From positions 1-64,000 of the forward strand of contig FREY01000014.1 in NCBI GenBank assembly GCA_900143635.1: DNA of 64,000 nt, given 5' to 3'. The notes below the pieces were generated by a model. That model did not search any database. It saw only the letters and a program-made list of their open reading frames with translations, and was not told the origin of the DNA. The position numbers and the translations under genes are program-made. Numbering within the stretch: position 1 is the stretch's first letter; every line of letters begins with the position of its first letter. This document shows positions 18,852-29,022 of the stretch, in pieces. Source of the DNA: Rhodobacteraceae bacterium Alg231-04. GTDB taxonomy: Bacteria; Pseudomonadota; Alphaproteobacteria; Rhodobacterales; Rhodobacteraceae.

Positions 18852-19619
18852 ATGGAGAGTTTTCTTGTCATATTGAGCGGCCCTGAATGGCTGGCGGCCC
18901 TTTGTGTCGGTCTGGTGGCCGGCACGGTAAAAGGGATGGTGGGTTTTGGTGTTCCGCTGATGCTGATCTCGGGGCTGAGCCTGTTCATGGCACCGGATCT
19001 GGCGCTGGCCGGACTGATCCTGCCCGCCTTGGCAAGCAATGGGATGTTGGCCTTTGGCGATGGGCTTGCGGCTGTGTGGGCAGCCATCAAACGGTTTCGG
19101 CTTTTTCTGATCAGCGGTCTGGTGATGCTTCTGACGGCGGCGCAGCTGGTCGCAGTCTTGCCTGTTGGTGCGCTGCTTTTACTGCTGGGATTTATGGTCA
19201 CCGGCTTTTGCATTCTTTTGCTGGTGGCACCGCGATTGGCGCTGCGCGAGGACAATCGCCTAGCGACGATCTGTGCTGGGGCGCTCGCTGGGTTCTCTGG
19301 CGGCTTCTCCGGTATTTGGGGGCCTCCGACAGTCAGCTACCTGACGGCGATCAGAACCGACAAGCGCGACCAGATGCGGCTGCAGGGGGTGATTTACAGC
19401 TTGGGATCCGTTTCGCTGTTGCTGGCACATCTTGAAACCGGCGTGTTGCGGGCGGAAACCCTGCCACTGTCGATGATGTTGGTCATCCCGGTTGTTGTCG
19501 GCATGTGGCTGGGTGGTCTGTGGCATGCGCGGGTCGATCAGGCGGGGTTTCGCCGGGTGACATTGCTGCTGCTGCTGCTCGCCGGGCTGAACCTGATCCG
19601 ACGCGGGCTGATGGGGTAG
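18852..19619 (+). CDS. TauE/SafE-family anion exporter
   Basis: 255 residues with about eight hydrophobic segments in two halves. The N-terminal GTVKGMVGFGVPLM and the C-terminal GFSGGFSGIWGPPTVSYL are the paired glycine motifs of the TauE/SafE family, which exports sulfite, sulfoacetate or other organic anions. ATG 18852 follows AGAGGAGG. No neighbouring sulfonate catabolic genes are present, so the substrate is open. Confidence 0.85.
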   Translation: MESFLVILSGPEWLAALCVGLVAGTVKGMVGFGVPLMLISGLSLFMAPDLALAGLILPALASNGMLAFGDGLAAVWAAIKRFRLFLISGLVMLLTAAQLVAVLPVGALLLLLGFMVTGFCILLLVAPRLALREDNRLATICAGALAGFSGGFSGIWGPPTVSYLTAIRTDKRDQMRLQGVIYSLGSVSLLLAHLETGVLRAETLPLSMMLVIPVVVGMWLGGLWHARVDQAGFRRVTLLLLLLAGLNLIRRGLMG

Positions 19620-19692
19620 AGTTGCGCAATACCAGCTTGCCGGGCACGCCGAATTATGTGTGATTGCGCGCAGGGCAGAACGGAGAATGACG

Positions 19693-21057
19693 ATGAGTAT
19701 GGAGTGGGGCAGGCTTCTCAATCCCGGTCGGTTGCAACGGCCGGATTTCGATGAGGCACCGGGCCGAGAGGCCTATCTGCAGGACTATGACCGTATCCTG
19801 TTTTCCGAACCTTTCCGCCGTCTGGCGCAAAAGACGCAGGTGCATCCGCTGTACCAGCACGACCACGTTCACCACCGGATGATCCACAGCATGGAGACCT
19901 GCAGCGTCGGCCGCTCGCTGGGCACCGGCGTCGGCCATGCGCTGCTGGAAAAGGATCGTGTCAGCGCGGATCAGGTGCTGCGCATCGCTGGCCACGTGCA
20001 GGCGGCCTGCCTGCTGCATGACATTGGCAATCCGCCCTTTGGCCATTCAGGCGAAGACAGCATCGGCGCGTGGTTCGCGCAGCAGTTTCGGGCGGGATCG
20101 GACCTTGCGGCGCAAGTACCGCAGGATCAATGGGCCGAGTTTGAGCATTTTGAGGGCAACGCACAGGGGCTGCGTATCGCGGGGCGTTTGGAAATGTCAC
20201 GCCGCGATGGCGGCATGCGGCTGAGCTATGCCACCTTGGGCTCCTTCCTGAAATACCCCTGCACGCGGATGGTCCGCGACACGGTTCTGGATGGGCAGCC
20301 AGCGCCCTACGCGGGGCTGAAAAAATTCGGCGTTTTCGCTGAAGACGCGCCGCTCTTGCAGGAGATCTGCGCCGCCACCGGCATGATCGCCGAGCCGGAC
20401 GGCTGGTACCGCCGTCACCCGTTGGCCTTTCTTGTCGAGGCCGCAGATGACATCTGCTACCGGATCATGGACATCGAAGATGCAGCCGCCGTGGGCGATT
20501 TGGAACGTGCGGATGTGGCCGCCGCACTTGAAGAAATCACGGGCAAGCGTAATCGCGAAGAAGATGCCGCCATGCCGCTTGGCGAGCGTGTGGGATTGCT
20601 GCGGGCGCTGGCCATCGGATCTGCCACACAGGCGGCCGTTCAGGCCTTCATGGACAATTACGATGCCATCATGACCGGTGAATTCGACGGCGATCTTGTG
20701 GGTGCCTCTACTAAGGCGGATGCCTTCGACACGTTGCAAAAGCTGTCGGTCGAGCGCATTTTTGTCGCCCGCCGCAAGACCGAGCTGGAAGTGGCAGGCC
20801 GGCAGGTGCTGCACCGTATTCTGGATCACTTCCACAGGCTCTTTGGTGATCTGGCGGAGTGCGGCTGGGACCAGGCCCGTCTGGAAAAAGAACACCCGCA
20901 CTGGCAGCAGCTGATCCGCGCCGTGGATCTGGACCTGCGCGGGGTGGAGGATGCTTATACGGGCATGCATGCGCTGGCGGATTTCGTCTCTGGCATGACC
21001 GACCGTTACGCGGTGAAGGTACGCGATATGGTGACGGGGAACCTCAGTGAGTACTAA
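19693..21057 (+). CDS. dgt: Deoxyguanosinetriphosphate triphosphohydrolase-like HD protein
   Basis: The HD-superfamily metalloenzyme hydrolyses dNTP to nucleoside and triphosphate. His of HRMIHSMET, the HD pair in LLHDIGNPPFGHSGE and downstream DDICYRIMDIED Asp are present. About 454 residues, normal for the proteobacterial dGTPase-like family. Three in-frame ATGs (19687, 19693, 19699) cluster here; 19693 is best spaced from CGGAGA. It shares a bidirectional terminator with pckA. Confidence 0.88.
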   Translation: MSMEWGRLLNPGRLQRPDFDEAPGREAYLQDYDRILFSEPFRRLAQKTQVHPLYQHDHVHHRMIHSMETCSVGRSLGTGVGHALLEKDRVSADQVLRIAGHVQAACLLHDIGNPPFGHSGEDSIGAWFAQQFRAGSDLAAQVPQDQWAEFEHFEGNAQGLRIAGRLEMSRRDGGMRLSYATLGSFLKYPCTRMVRDTVLDGQPAPYAGLKKFGVFAEDAPLLQEICAATGMIAEPDGWYRRHPLAFLVEAADDICYRIMDIEDAAAVGDLERADVAAALEEITGKRNREEDAAMPLGERVGLLRALAIGSATQAAVQAFMDNYDAIMTGEFDGDLVGASTKADAFDTLQKLSVERIFVARRKTELEVAGRQVLHRILDHFHRLFGDLAECGWDQARLEKEHPHWQQLIRAVDLDLRGVEDAYTGMHALADFVSGMTDRYAVKVRDMVTGNLSEY

Positions 21058-21089
21058 GATACACCGCCTGTCGCACTAGCGGCAGGCAC

Positions 21090-21140
21090 GCGCCTGCCCG
21101 CCCCACGGCGGGCGCGTACCGCGCCCACCCGGGCAGGCGC
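21090..21140. repeat. Large GC-rich inverted repeat
   Basis: Arms GCGCCTGCCCG (21090-21100) and CGGGCAGGCGC (21130-21140) are perfect over 11 bases, with a further GGGCGCG/CGCGCCC pairing inside. It lies between dgt and the dgt/pckA terminator, so it would fold in the dgt 3' UTR or as a cruciform. Confidence 0.7.
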
Positions 21141-21166
21141 TCAGAGTTCACTTGCAGGTCAAAAGA

Positions 21167-21197
21167 AAAAAGCCCGGACATCGCTGTCCGGGCTTTT
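21167..21197. terminator. Bidirectional terminator between dgt and pckA
   Basis: AGCCCGGACA-TCGC-TGTCCGGGCT is flanked by an A-tract on the left and TTTTC on the right, so it serves both convergent genes. Confidence 0.88.
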
Positions 21198-21220
21198 CTG
21201 TTTAGTCAGAGAGCTGCGCT

Positions 21221-22819
<1,599 letters not shown>

Positions 22820-22916
22820 GTGTTTTTCTCCTAGTCAGGCGTGCCGATTAGGCGGCGCGCCCATGGGGCAATAGAAACGGCACAAGCGCCGATGCGCGGG
22901 GTCTTAACATGACGTT

Positions 22917-22976
22917 TTAGCGTATGAACAGGACGTGTCCGCATAGTTAGCGCAATCAAGCAGAAGTTTAGCGCAA
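22917..22976. promoter_or_regulatory. Direct repeats TTAGCGCAA in the pckA-chvI intergenic region
   Basis: TTAGCGCAA occurs at 22947-22955 and 22968-22976, exactly 21 bases (two helical turns) apart, with a degenerate TTAGCGTA at about 22917. The array sits 100-160 bases upstream of pckA, a natural position for a DNA-binding regulator of gluconeogenesis. No family was assigned to the motif. Confidence 0.45.
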
Positions 22977-23039
22977 CCATTATTTTTGCTGCCCAAAGAC
23001 GTGGCAGCATTCAGTCAATGCTAAGGTATTTTTGCCCTA

Positions 23040-23099
23040 ATCGCCGTGAAACTTGACGGCGATTCGTTAATAGGCATTGATTCGCTGCCGTGAAACGGC
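23040..23099 (+). promoter_or_regulatory. Paired palindromes and promoter-like element upstream of chvI
   Basis: ATCGCCGT-N8-ACGGCGAT (23040-23063) and GCCGT-GAA-ACGGC (23087-23099) share the half-site GCCGTGAAAC. A TTGACG -35-like element overlaps the first. Two copies suggest an operator pair, perhaps autoregulation by ChvI. The rest of 22820-23150 holds no gene. Confidence 0.4.
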
Positions 23100-23150
23100 G
23101 ATGAAGAAGCTAAAAACAAGGCAGTTGCGAGCAGATTAGGGGCACTTCAA

Positions 23151-23855
23151 ATGTCAAAGATTGCATTGGTAGATGATGACAGGAATATCCTGACTTCAGT
23201 CTCCATGACACTTGAGGCCGAAGGCTTTGAGGTCGAAACATATAACGATGGCCAGGCGGCGCTTGACGCCTTCAATAAGAAATTGCCCGATATGGCAGTT
23301 CTGGACATCAAGATGCCGCGTATGGACGGCATGGATCTTCTGCAGCGCCTGCGTCAGAAAACGCAGATGCCTGTGATCTTCCTCACTTCCAAAGACGATG
23401 AAATTGACGAGGTGCTCGGCCTGCGTATGGGGGCGGATGACTATGTCAAAAAGCCCTTCTCGCAGCGTCTTCTGGTAGAACGTATCCGCGCCTTGCTGCG
23501 CCGCCAAGAGGCGGTTGCAGGCGATGCCGCAGGCACGCCGGTGGCGGAAACCAAGGTGATGGAACGCGGCAATCTGCGGATGGATCCGCTGCGCCATTCG
23601 GTCAGCTGGAAGGGCAAGGACGTGTCGCTGACTGTGACCGAATTCCTGTTGCTGCAGGCGCTTGCACAGCGCCCCGGCTTTGTCAAAAGCCGCGATCAGC
23701 TGATGGACGTGGCCTATGATGATCAGGTCTATGTGGATGATCGTACTATCGACAGCCATATCAAACGCCTGCGCAAGAAAATGCGCAATGCGGATCCGGA
23801 TTTTCTGGCGATCGAAACGCTGTACGGTATCGGTTACCGTTACAACGAAGAATAA
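23151..23855 (+). CDS. chvI: Response regulator ChvI (OmpR family)
   Basis: 234 residues: receiver domain with acidic pocket DDD (8-10), phospho-acceptor Asp52 in [11 protein letters not shown] and Lys in VKKPF, followed by a winged-helix DNA-binding domain ([12 protein letters not shown], then [17 protein letters not shown]). ChvI is the partner of ChvG and governs acid, envelope and metabolic responses in alphaproteobacteria. It lies 36 bases ahead of chvG. Confidence 0.95.
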   Translation: MSKIALVDDDRNILTSVSMTLEAEGFEVETYNDGQAALDAFNKKLPDMAVLDIKMPRMDGMDLLQRLRQKTQMPVIFLTSKDDEIDEVLGLRMGADDYVKKPFSQRLLVERIRALLRRQEAVAGDAAGTPVAETKVMERGNLRMDPLRHSVSWKGKDVSLTVTEFLLLQALAQRPGFVKSRDQLMDVAYDDQVYVDDRTIDSHIKRLRKKMRNADPDFLAIETLYGIGYRYNEE

Positions 23856-23891
23856 CCGGCCCTCCCTTTGGGGCCAAACGGAAGGGCGCAG

Positions 23892-25598
23892 ATGCGCGAT
23901 ACCGGCATGACGCAAGACCAGCACAACGGCGACGTTGTCCTGGGCGACGATTGGGTCGCCCCGAACAATACTGTTGCGCAGGAAATGCAGGTCAAACGGG
24001 CACGGCGGGGGTTCTTTTCGCTGCGTGGCTCGCCTTTGACGCGGAAAATCATCACCTTCAATCTGGTGGCGCTGGTGATCCTCGTTGCCGGTATTCTTTA
24101 CCTCAATTCCTCGCGTCAGAGTCTGGTGTTGCAGCGGGCAACCGCGTTGGTCAGCGAAGCGCAGCTGATTGCGGATGTTTTTGAATCGCAAATTCCCGCC
24201 ACTGGCGGTGTCAGCTTTGTAACCGGTGACGGCATTGATGTTGCCGCCACGCTGAACGGTCTGAACCTGCGCGACGGGCTAGAGGTCTACGTCTTTGATA
24301 CCACCGCCCAGATGGTCGGCCATGTTCAGGGCGTTGGCGGCGAAACACTGGACGCACTGAGCGGCACGGATCAAAACCGCACCTTGATCAGTGATTGGCT
24401 GTCGGCGATTTGGACAACGGTCGAAAGCCTACTGTCTGCAAATGGCGAGGTGGTACACCCGCCGCTGGATGTGCAACTTGCCGCCCAGGCCGAAATCTCC
24501 ATGCAGGGCGGGCTGAAGGTCGATGCGATCATCGATACCAGTGGTGGAACCGTCTTTACCGCGGCCACGCCGATCCTCAACTCAGGAAGCGCATTGGGCG
24601 TTGTCGCAGTGGCCTCACCAACGGGTGAGGTTGACACGCTGGTGCGCAATGAACACGAACGCGTGCTGCAGATGTTTGTGATCGCGCTGCTGGTCTCTGT
24701 CGGGCTGAGCCTGGTGCTGGCCTCGACCATTGCAAACCCGCTCGCCGATCTGGCAGAGGCCGCCGAGCTGGGCCGCGACCGCAACACCCGCAAGGTGAAC
24801 CCCGGCCGCATCCGTATCCCGGACTTGTCGGCGCGACCCGATGAGATCGGGCGCCTGAGCCGGGCCCTGCGGGGGATGGTAAAAGCGCTCTACAACCGGA
24901 TTGACGGCAATGAACAGTTCGCCGCCGATGTCGCCCACGAGATCAAGAACCCTCTGGCCAGCCTGCAATCGGCGGTCGGAACCCTGCGTATGATCAAGCG
25001 GGAAGATCAGAGAGAGAAACTGTTGGACGTGATCGAACATGATGTGCGCCGTCTGGACCGGTTGGTCAGTGATATTTCCAATGCATCGCGGCTGGATGCT
25101 GAGCTGGTGAAGGAAGAGGAAGAGGACTTTGATCTTCTGGAGATGCTGGGTAATCTCAATCAGTATCTGGGCGAAGATGCCCGCGCCAAGGGGATCGACT
25201 ATATTACAGACCTGCCGCCCGGTCCGGTGGCGATCCAGGGTCTGGAAGCAAGGCTGGCACAGGTTTTTGTCAATCTGATCACCAATGCGGTCTCCTTCTG
25301 CGAAGAAGGGGATGCGATCCGGGTCTGGGCGCGCAAACGGGCCAACCGGGTTCTCATTGTGGTCGAAGACACGGGCCCCGGCATTCCTGATCAGGCTTTG
25401 ACCAAGATTTTCAAACGCTTTTATTCCGAACGCCCGGCGGAGCATTTTGGCAATAATTCCGGCCTTGGTCTGGCGATTTCAAAGCAGATCGTTGAGGCGC
25501 ATGGCGGCGTGATCTGGGCCGAAAACATCCGCCCGACCAATGCCGATCCGACGTCGGAGCGGCTGGGCGCGCGTTTTGTTGTTGGCCTGCCGGTCTGA
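23892..25598 (+). CDS. chvG: Sensor histidine kinase ChvG
   Basis: About 568 residues. Two membrane helices bracket a periplasmic sensor domain (helix 1 near FNLVALVILVAGILYL, helix 2 near MFVIALLVSVGLSLVLA), then HAMP, HisKA with the phospho-acceptor His349 in VAHEIKNPLASL, and HATPase (LINLITN-type N box, DTGPGIP, GNNSGLGLAIS). ATG 23892 is preceded by GGAAGG; a TTG at 23868 in frame would extend it by eight residues. Adjacent to hprK, linking envelope sensing to PTS control. Confidence 0.94.
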   Translation: MRDTGMTQDQHNGDVVLGDDWVAPNNTVAQEMQVKRARRGFFSLRGSPLTRKIITFNLVALVILVAGILYLNSSRQSLVLQRATALVSEAQLIADVFESQIPATGGVSFVTGDGIDVAATLNGLNLRDGLEVYVFDTTAQMVGHVQGVGGETLDALSGTDQNRTLISDWLSAIWTTVESLLSANGEVVHPPLDVQLAAQAEISMQGGLKVDAIIDTSGGTVFTAATPILNSGSALGVVAVASPTGEVDTLVRNEHERVLQMFVIALLVSVGLSLVLASTIANPLADLAEAAELGRDRNTRKVNPGRIRIPDLSARPDEIGRLSRALRGMVKALYNRIDGNEQFAADVAHEIKNPLASLQSAVGTLRMIKREDQREKLLDVIEHDVRRLDRLVSDISNASRLDAELVKEEEEDFDLLEMLGNLNQYLGEDARAKGIDYITDLPPGPVAIQGLEARLAQVFVNLITNAVSFCEEGDAIRVWARKRANRVLIVVEDTGPGIPDQALTKIFKRFYSERPAEHFGNNSGLGLAISKQIVEAHGGVIWAENIRPTNADPTSERLGARFVVGLPV

Positions 25599-25600
25599 CC

Positions 25601-26032
25601 GTGTCGGATAGCGGCCAGCTGTGCCTGCATGCCAGCTGCGTGTCCTTTGCCGAACGCGGCTTGCTGATCACCGGAAAATCAGGCAGCGGCAAGTCCTCCC
25701 TGGCCTTGCAGCTGATGGCCTATGGGGCAGAACTTGTCGCCGATGACCGGGTCATGGTGACGCGCACCGAGGCCGGGCTGGCGGCCTGGTCACCAGACAG
25801 CATTCGCGGACTGGTCGAAGCGCGCGGACTGGGGCTGATCCACGCCACTCCGGCCCTGAGCGCGGTGCTGGTTGCATGTGTCTCACTTGACCAACAAGAG
25901 GACGCCCGGCTTCCACAGTTGCATACCCGCGACATGCTGGGGGTGACACTGCCGGAATTCCACCGGGTAGATGCCCCCCATTTCGCGCCTGCCTTGCTGC
26001 AATTCCTGAGGTCCGGAGTGCGGCGGATCTGA
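25601..26032 (+). CDS. hprK: HPr kinase/phosphorylase (short alphaproteobacterial form)
   Basis: 143 residues comprising only the C-terminal kinase domain: Walker A GKSGSGKSS, LVADDRVMV and GLVEARGLGLI signature. It phosphorylates HPr on Ser46; HPr encoded 700 bases downstream has that serine. GTG start two bases after the chvG stop, so the two are cotranscribed. The N-terminal domain found in Firmicutes is absent, as usual in alphaproteobacteria. Confidence 0.93.
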   Translation: MSDSGQLCLHASCVSFAERGLLITGKSGSGKSSLALQLMAYGAELVADDRVMVTRTEAGLAAWSPDSIRGLVEARGLGLIHATPALSAVLVACVSLDQQEDARLPQLHTRDMLGVTLPEFHRVDAPHFAPALLQFLRSGVRRI

Positions 26033-26287
26033 CGTTGCACAGAACTGGGCAACCGGAGTCTGGCGCGCCCTTCCGGCAGGCCATTTCCAAGGATCTCCGG
26101 CGTCCACTCTTGCTCTTTTGAAACATAGAATATCGGGGATTTTGCCCCGTTTAGTGCTACTTTTGGCCGCTGCACGCCTAATTGGGTGGCAACACTGAAA
26201 GAATCCCTGGCGCAGGCCCTTGCAGAAGACGGCCAGCGGGTGTCAATTGGACTCCGCGAGCTGCAAGGCCAGCAAGAAATGGAGTGA
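26033..26287 (+). pseudogene. rapZ: Decayed remnant of rapZ (3' end)
   Basis: Between hprK and the EIIA gene, where alphaproteobacteria normally carry rapZ (about 900 bases), only 262 bases remain. The frame ending at TGA 26285-26287 reads, from 26192, TLKESLAQALAEDGQ then RVSIGLRELQG, which matches the C-terminal pattern E-x-L-x3-L-x3-G-x2-V-x2-R-H-R-E-L of RapZ. The preceding codons give FGRCTPNWV in place of the diagnostic CTGGxHRSV, and RH is changed to GL. A stop (TAG 26126) cuts the frame further up. The ATP-binding half is essentially gone, so the gene cannot be functional. Confidence 0.7.
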
Positions 26288-26294
26288 GGCCCAG

Positions 26295-26687
26295 TTGATC
26301 GGGATTGTGATAGTCGCACATGGCGGGCTGGCCCAGGAATACCTGAGGGCAGTAGAACATGTGGTGGGGCCGCAGCCGGCCCTTAAGGCCATTGCGATTG
26401 GGGCGGAAGAGGACCGCGATCTCAAGCAGCGCGAAATATGCGCCGCGGCAGATGAGGTCGACAGCGGCGAAGGCGTGGTGGTGGTCACCGATCTGTTCGG
26501 GGGATCGCCGTCAAATCTTTCCCTGCGGGCCTGTGCTCCTGCCAACCGGCGCATTCTGTATGGTGCGAACCTGCCGATGCTGATCAAACTGGCGAAAACC
26601 CGTCATCTGCCTGTGGCCGAATCTGTGCGCCACGCCATGGAAGCCGGGCGAAAATACATCAACGTGCAAAACGTAAGCCCGGACTGA
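26295..26687 (+). CDS. PTS EIIA component, mannose/fructose type (nitrogen-type regulatory PTS)
   Basis: 130 residues starting MIGIVIVAHGGLAQEYL with the phosphorylatable His9, then VVVVTDLFGGSPSNLS, the EIIA-Man signature. In alphaproteobacteria this EIIA has no cognate sugar permease and serves regulation. TTG 26295 is chosen because no ATG in frame fits; GAGG is about six bases upstream. A spurious in-frame ATG lies at 26220 inside the rapZ remnant. 23 bases to ptsH. Confidence 0.88.
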   Translation: MIGIVIVAHGGLAQEYLRAVEHVVGPQPALKAIAIGAEEDRDLKQREICAAADEVDSGEGVVVVTDLFGGSPSNLSLRACAPANRRILYGANLPMLIKLAKTRHLPVAESVRHAMEAGRKYINVQNVSPD

Positions 26688-26710
26688 CCGGACAAAGACA
26701 GGCCAACAAT

Positions 26711-26980
26711 ATGGTTCAGCGGACATTTAAGATCGTCAATGAAAAAGGGCTGCATGCCCGTGCATCTGCTAAGCTGGTGGAGCTGGTAGAAGGCTTTGAC
26801 GCTTCGGCGGAAGTGTCACGCGATGGCATGAGCGCATCAGGCGATAGCATCATGGGGCTTTTGATGTTGGCAGCCTCGAAAGGAACGACTATTGACGTCG
26901 AGACTTCGGGGCCAGATTCCGAGGCGCTCTCCGAGGCGCTGGAGGCGCTGGTGGCTGGTAAGTTCGGCGAAGGGATCTAA
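26711..26980 (+). CDS. ptsH: Phosphocarrier protein HPr
   Basis: 89 residues with both regulatory sites: His15 in KGLHARASAK (phosphate from EI) and Ser46 in SASGDSIMGLL (HprK target). It carries phosphate to the EIIA encoded upstream. Its presence with HprK indicates an intact regulatory loop despite the lost rapZ. Confidence 0.95.
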   Translation: MVQRTFKIVNEKGLHARASAKLVELVEGFDASAEVSRDGMSASGDSIMGLLMLAASKGTTIDVETSGPDSEALSEALEALVAGKFGEGI

Positions 26981-27014
26981 GCGCTCACGAGAGCGCCTGC
27001 GATGGGATTGCAAC

Positions 27015-27908
27015 GTGGCAGAGACCGCACAAGACAATGGAACAGGCAGTGACAAACCTGCCGAAAGCGAAACCAGCGAGGTCTATGATCGTCGCACGCT
27101 GACCTATGCCAATTCCTTTGATGACAACTGGACCTCATTTGCGATCAAGACCATCGAATGGCTGACCGGCAAGCTGACCATTCTGCGCATGGTCAACAAA
27201 TTCGAAAAGAGCAATGCCAACTACCGCGGTCAGAATTTCTGGCGTGGGGCGCTGGATATCATGGGGATCGAGCTGAAGACCCCGCAAGCGCAGATTGATT
27301 TGATTCCTGAGTCTGGCCCGGTTGTGGTGGTGGCGAACCATCCGCATGGCATGGTTGACGGGATGATCTTCGCGGATCTGATTGGCCGCCGTCGCGAAGA
27401 CTACCGCATTCTGACCCGCTCGGTGCTGACCGGTCTGGATGAGGCGGCGACCTCTTTCATGATTCCGGTGCCGTTTCCGCATGACCCGGAGGCGCAACGC
27501 AAAATGGTTGAGATGCGCGCCAATACCATGGCCCATTTGAAGAATGGTGGCTGCGTGGCCCTGTTCCCATCGGGTGTGGTGATGTCGTCGGACAGCCTGT
27601 TTGGCCCTGCGGTCGAACAGGAATGGAACGTGTTTACCGCCCAGCTGATCCGCCGGTCCGGTGCGCGCGTGGTGCCTATCTATTTCCCGGGCCGCAATTC
27701 GCGGGCCTATCTGATGGCCAACCGCATCTCTGCGATCCTGCGTCAGGGGCTGTTGCTCCATGAGATCGTCCGCGCCTGTAACAAGCCGCAAGCGCCGGTC
27801 ATTGGCGAACCTCTGTCAGACGCGCAGATGGAGCGGTTGCAGAGCGATCCGCGCGGTTTCATGGCCTGGTTGCGCGAACATACCATGGCGCTTGGCGGGG
27901 ACAGCTGA
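27015..27908 (+). CDS. PlsC-type lysophospholipid acyltransferase
   Basis: 297 residues. The acyltransferase motif H-x4-D appears as NHPHGMVDGM, followed by a FPSGVV-type block (ALFPSGVVMSSD) and VVPIYFPGRNSRA, all typical of glycerolipid or ornithine-lipid acyltransferases. GTG 27015 with GGGATT upstream is chosen; the open frame extends back into ptsH without similarity. Position after ptsH suggests cotranscription, ended by a strong terminator. Confidence 0.82.
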   Translation: MAETAQDNGTGSDKPAESETSEVYDRRTLTYANSFDDNWTSFAIKTIEWLTGKLTILRMVNKFEKSNANYRGQNFWRGALDIMGIELKTPQAQIDLIPESGPVVVVANHPHGMVDGMIFADLIGRRREDYRILTRSVLTGLDEAATSFMIPVPFPHDPEAQRKMVEMRANTMAHLKNGGCVALFPSGVVMSSDSLFGPAVEQEWNVFTAQLIRRSGARVVPIYFPGRNSRAYLMANRISAILRQGLLLHEIVRACNKPQAPVIGEPLSDAQMERLQSDPRGFMAWLREHTMALGGDS

Positions 27909-27936
27909 CCGCTGCGATTCCATTGTTATGAAAGAG

Positions 27937-27966
27937 AAAAGCGCCCCGTGGGGCGCTTTGTTTTTT
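27937..27966 (+). terminator. Rho-independent terminator of the chvI-ptsH-acyltransferase transcript
   Basis: AAAGCGCCCC-GTG-GGGCGCTTT followed by GTTTTTT. Confidence 0.88.
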
Positions 27967-27988
27967 CGAGGGTCCGCTGATGGCGAGG

Positions 27989-28864
27989 TCAGCGCGTGGG
28001 TACAGGCGTTTCACCGCGGTAGTCGTAAAAGCCACGTTGGGTCTTGCGACCCAGCCAGCCGGCCTCGACGTATTTTGTCAGCAGCGGGCAGGGGCGGTAT
28101 TTGGTGTCGGCCAGCCCGTCGTGCAGCACGTTCATGATCGCCAGACAGGTATCCAGACCGATGAAATCCGCCAGCTCCAGCGGACCCATCGGGTGGTTGG
28201 CGCCCAGTTTCATCGATTCGTCGATCGACTGAACCGAACCAACGCCCTCATACAGTGTATAGACCGCTTCGTTGATCATCGGCATCAGGATGCGGTTCAC
28301 GATAAAGGCCGGGAAATCTTCGGCGCTGGCCGCCGTTTTGCCGAGCCGGTCCACCACCGCTTTGCAGGCCTTATAAGTTGGCTGATCAGTGGCAATGCCG
28401 CGGATCAGTTCAACCAGCTGCATCACCGGCACCGGGTTCATGAAATGAAACCCCATGAATCGTTCGGGACGGTCGGTGCGGCTGGCTAACCGGGTGATCG
28501 AGATCGACGAGGTGTTAGAGGTCAGTATCGTATGTGGCAGCAGATGTGGCTGCAACTCATCGAAGATGGCCTGTTTCACGGTCTCGCGCTCGGTCGCGGC
28601 TTCGATCACCAGATCCGTGGCGGCTGCGTCGATCACCGTCACGGTGGGGATGATTCGCCCAATTGCCGCATCCATGTCGGCTTGGGTGATCTTTTCACGG
28701 CTGACCTGACGGGCCATGTTTTTGGTGATCAGGGCAATGGCCTTGTCGAGAGCGTGCTGACTGACGTCGGCAAGAACCACATCATAGTTGGCCAGCGCCA
28801 TCACGTGGGCGATGCCGTTGCCCATCTGACCTGCGCCAATGATGCCGACTTTTTGAATTTCCAT
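27989..28864 (-). CDS. 3-hydroxybutyryl-CoA dehydrogenase
   Basis: 291 residues. The Rossmann motif VGIIGAGQMGNGIA binds NAD(P), and FMGFHFMNPVPVMQLVELIRG with the catalytic His marks the 3-hydroxyacyl-CoA dehydrogenase family; the short single-domain form is the acetoacetyl-CoA/3-hydroxybutyryl-CoA type (Hbd/PaaH). ATG 28864 is chosen over the upstream in-frame ATG 28915 because the Rossmann strand begins directly. It may serve the butyrate, PHB or ethylmalonyl-CoA route. Confidence 0.9.
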   Translation of the reverse strand: MEIQKVGIIGAGQMGNGIAHVMALANYDVVLADVSQHALDKAIALITKNMARQVSREKITQADMDAAIGRIIPTVTVIDAAATDLVIEAATERETVKQAIFDELQPHLLPHTILTSNTSSISITRLASRTDRPERFMGFHFMNPVPVMQLVELIRGIATDQPTYKACKAVVDRLGKTAASAEDFPAFIVNRILMPMINEAVYTLYEGVGSVQSIDESMKLGANHPMGPLELADFIGLDTCLAIMNVLHDGLADTKYRPCPLLTKYVEAGWLGRKTQRGFYDYRGETPVPTR

Positions 28865-29022
28865 GACCGGTGCCTTTCCCGTTGCCTGCGCTGGCGACCT
28901 TACCGGTGCGAACATGGCACATACAAGGCTGGAACACTGGGAATTTAGGCAAATTCAACCATTAGCAATTTGGCAAGGGGTCGCCGTCAAAGTGAGTCCC
29001 GGGTGAAAAATTGGGTGGCGAA

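Noticed and set aside
21081-21140. CRISPR-like or tandem repeat reading of the GC-rich stretch
   Set aside because: There is one inverted repeat and no spaced direct repeats.
26220-26294. ATG 26220 as the start of the EIIA gene
   Set aside because: It would add 25 residues encoded by the rapZ remnant in another frame; the family starts at MIGIVIVAHGG (TTG 26295).
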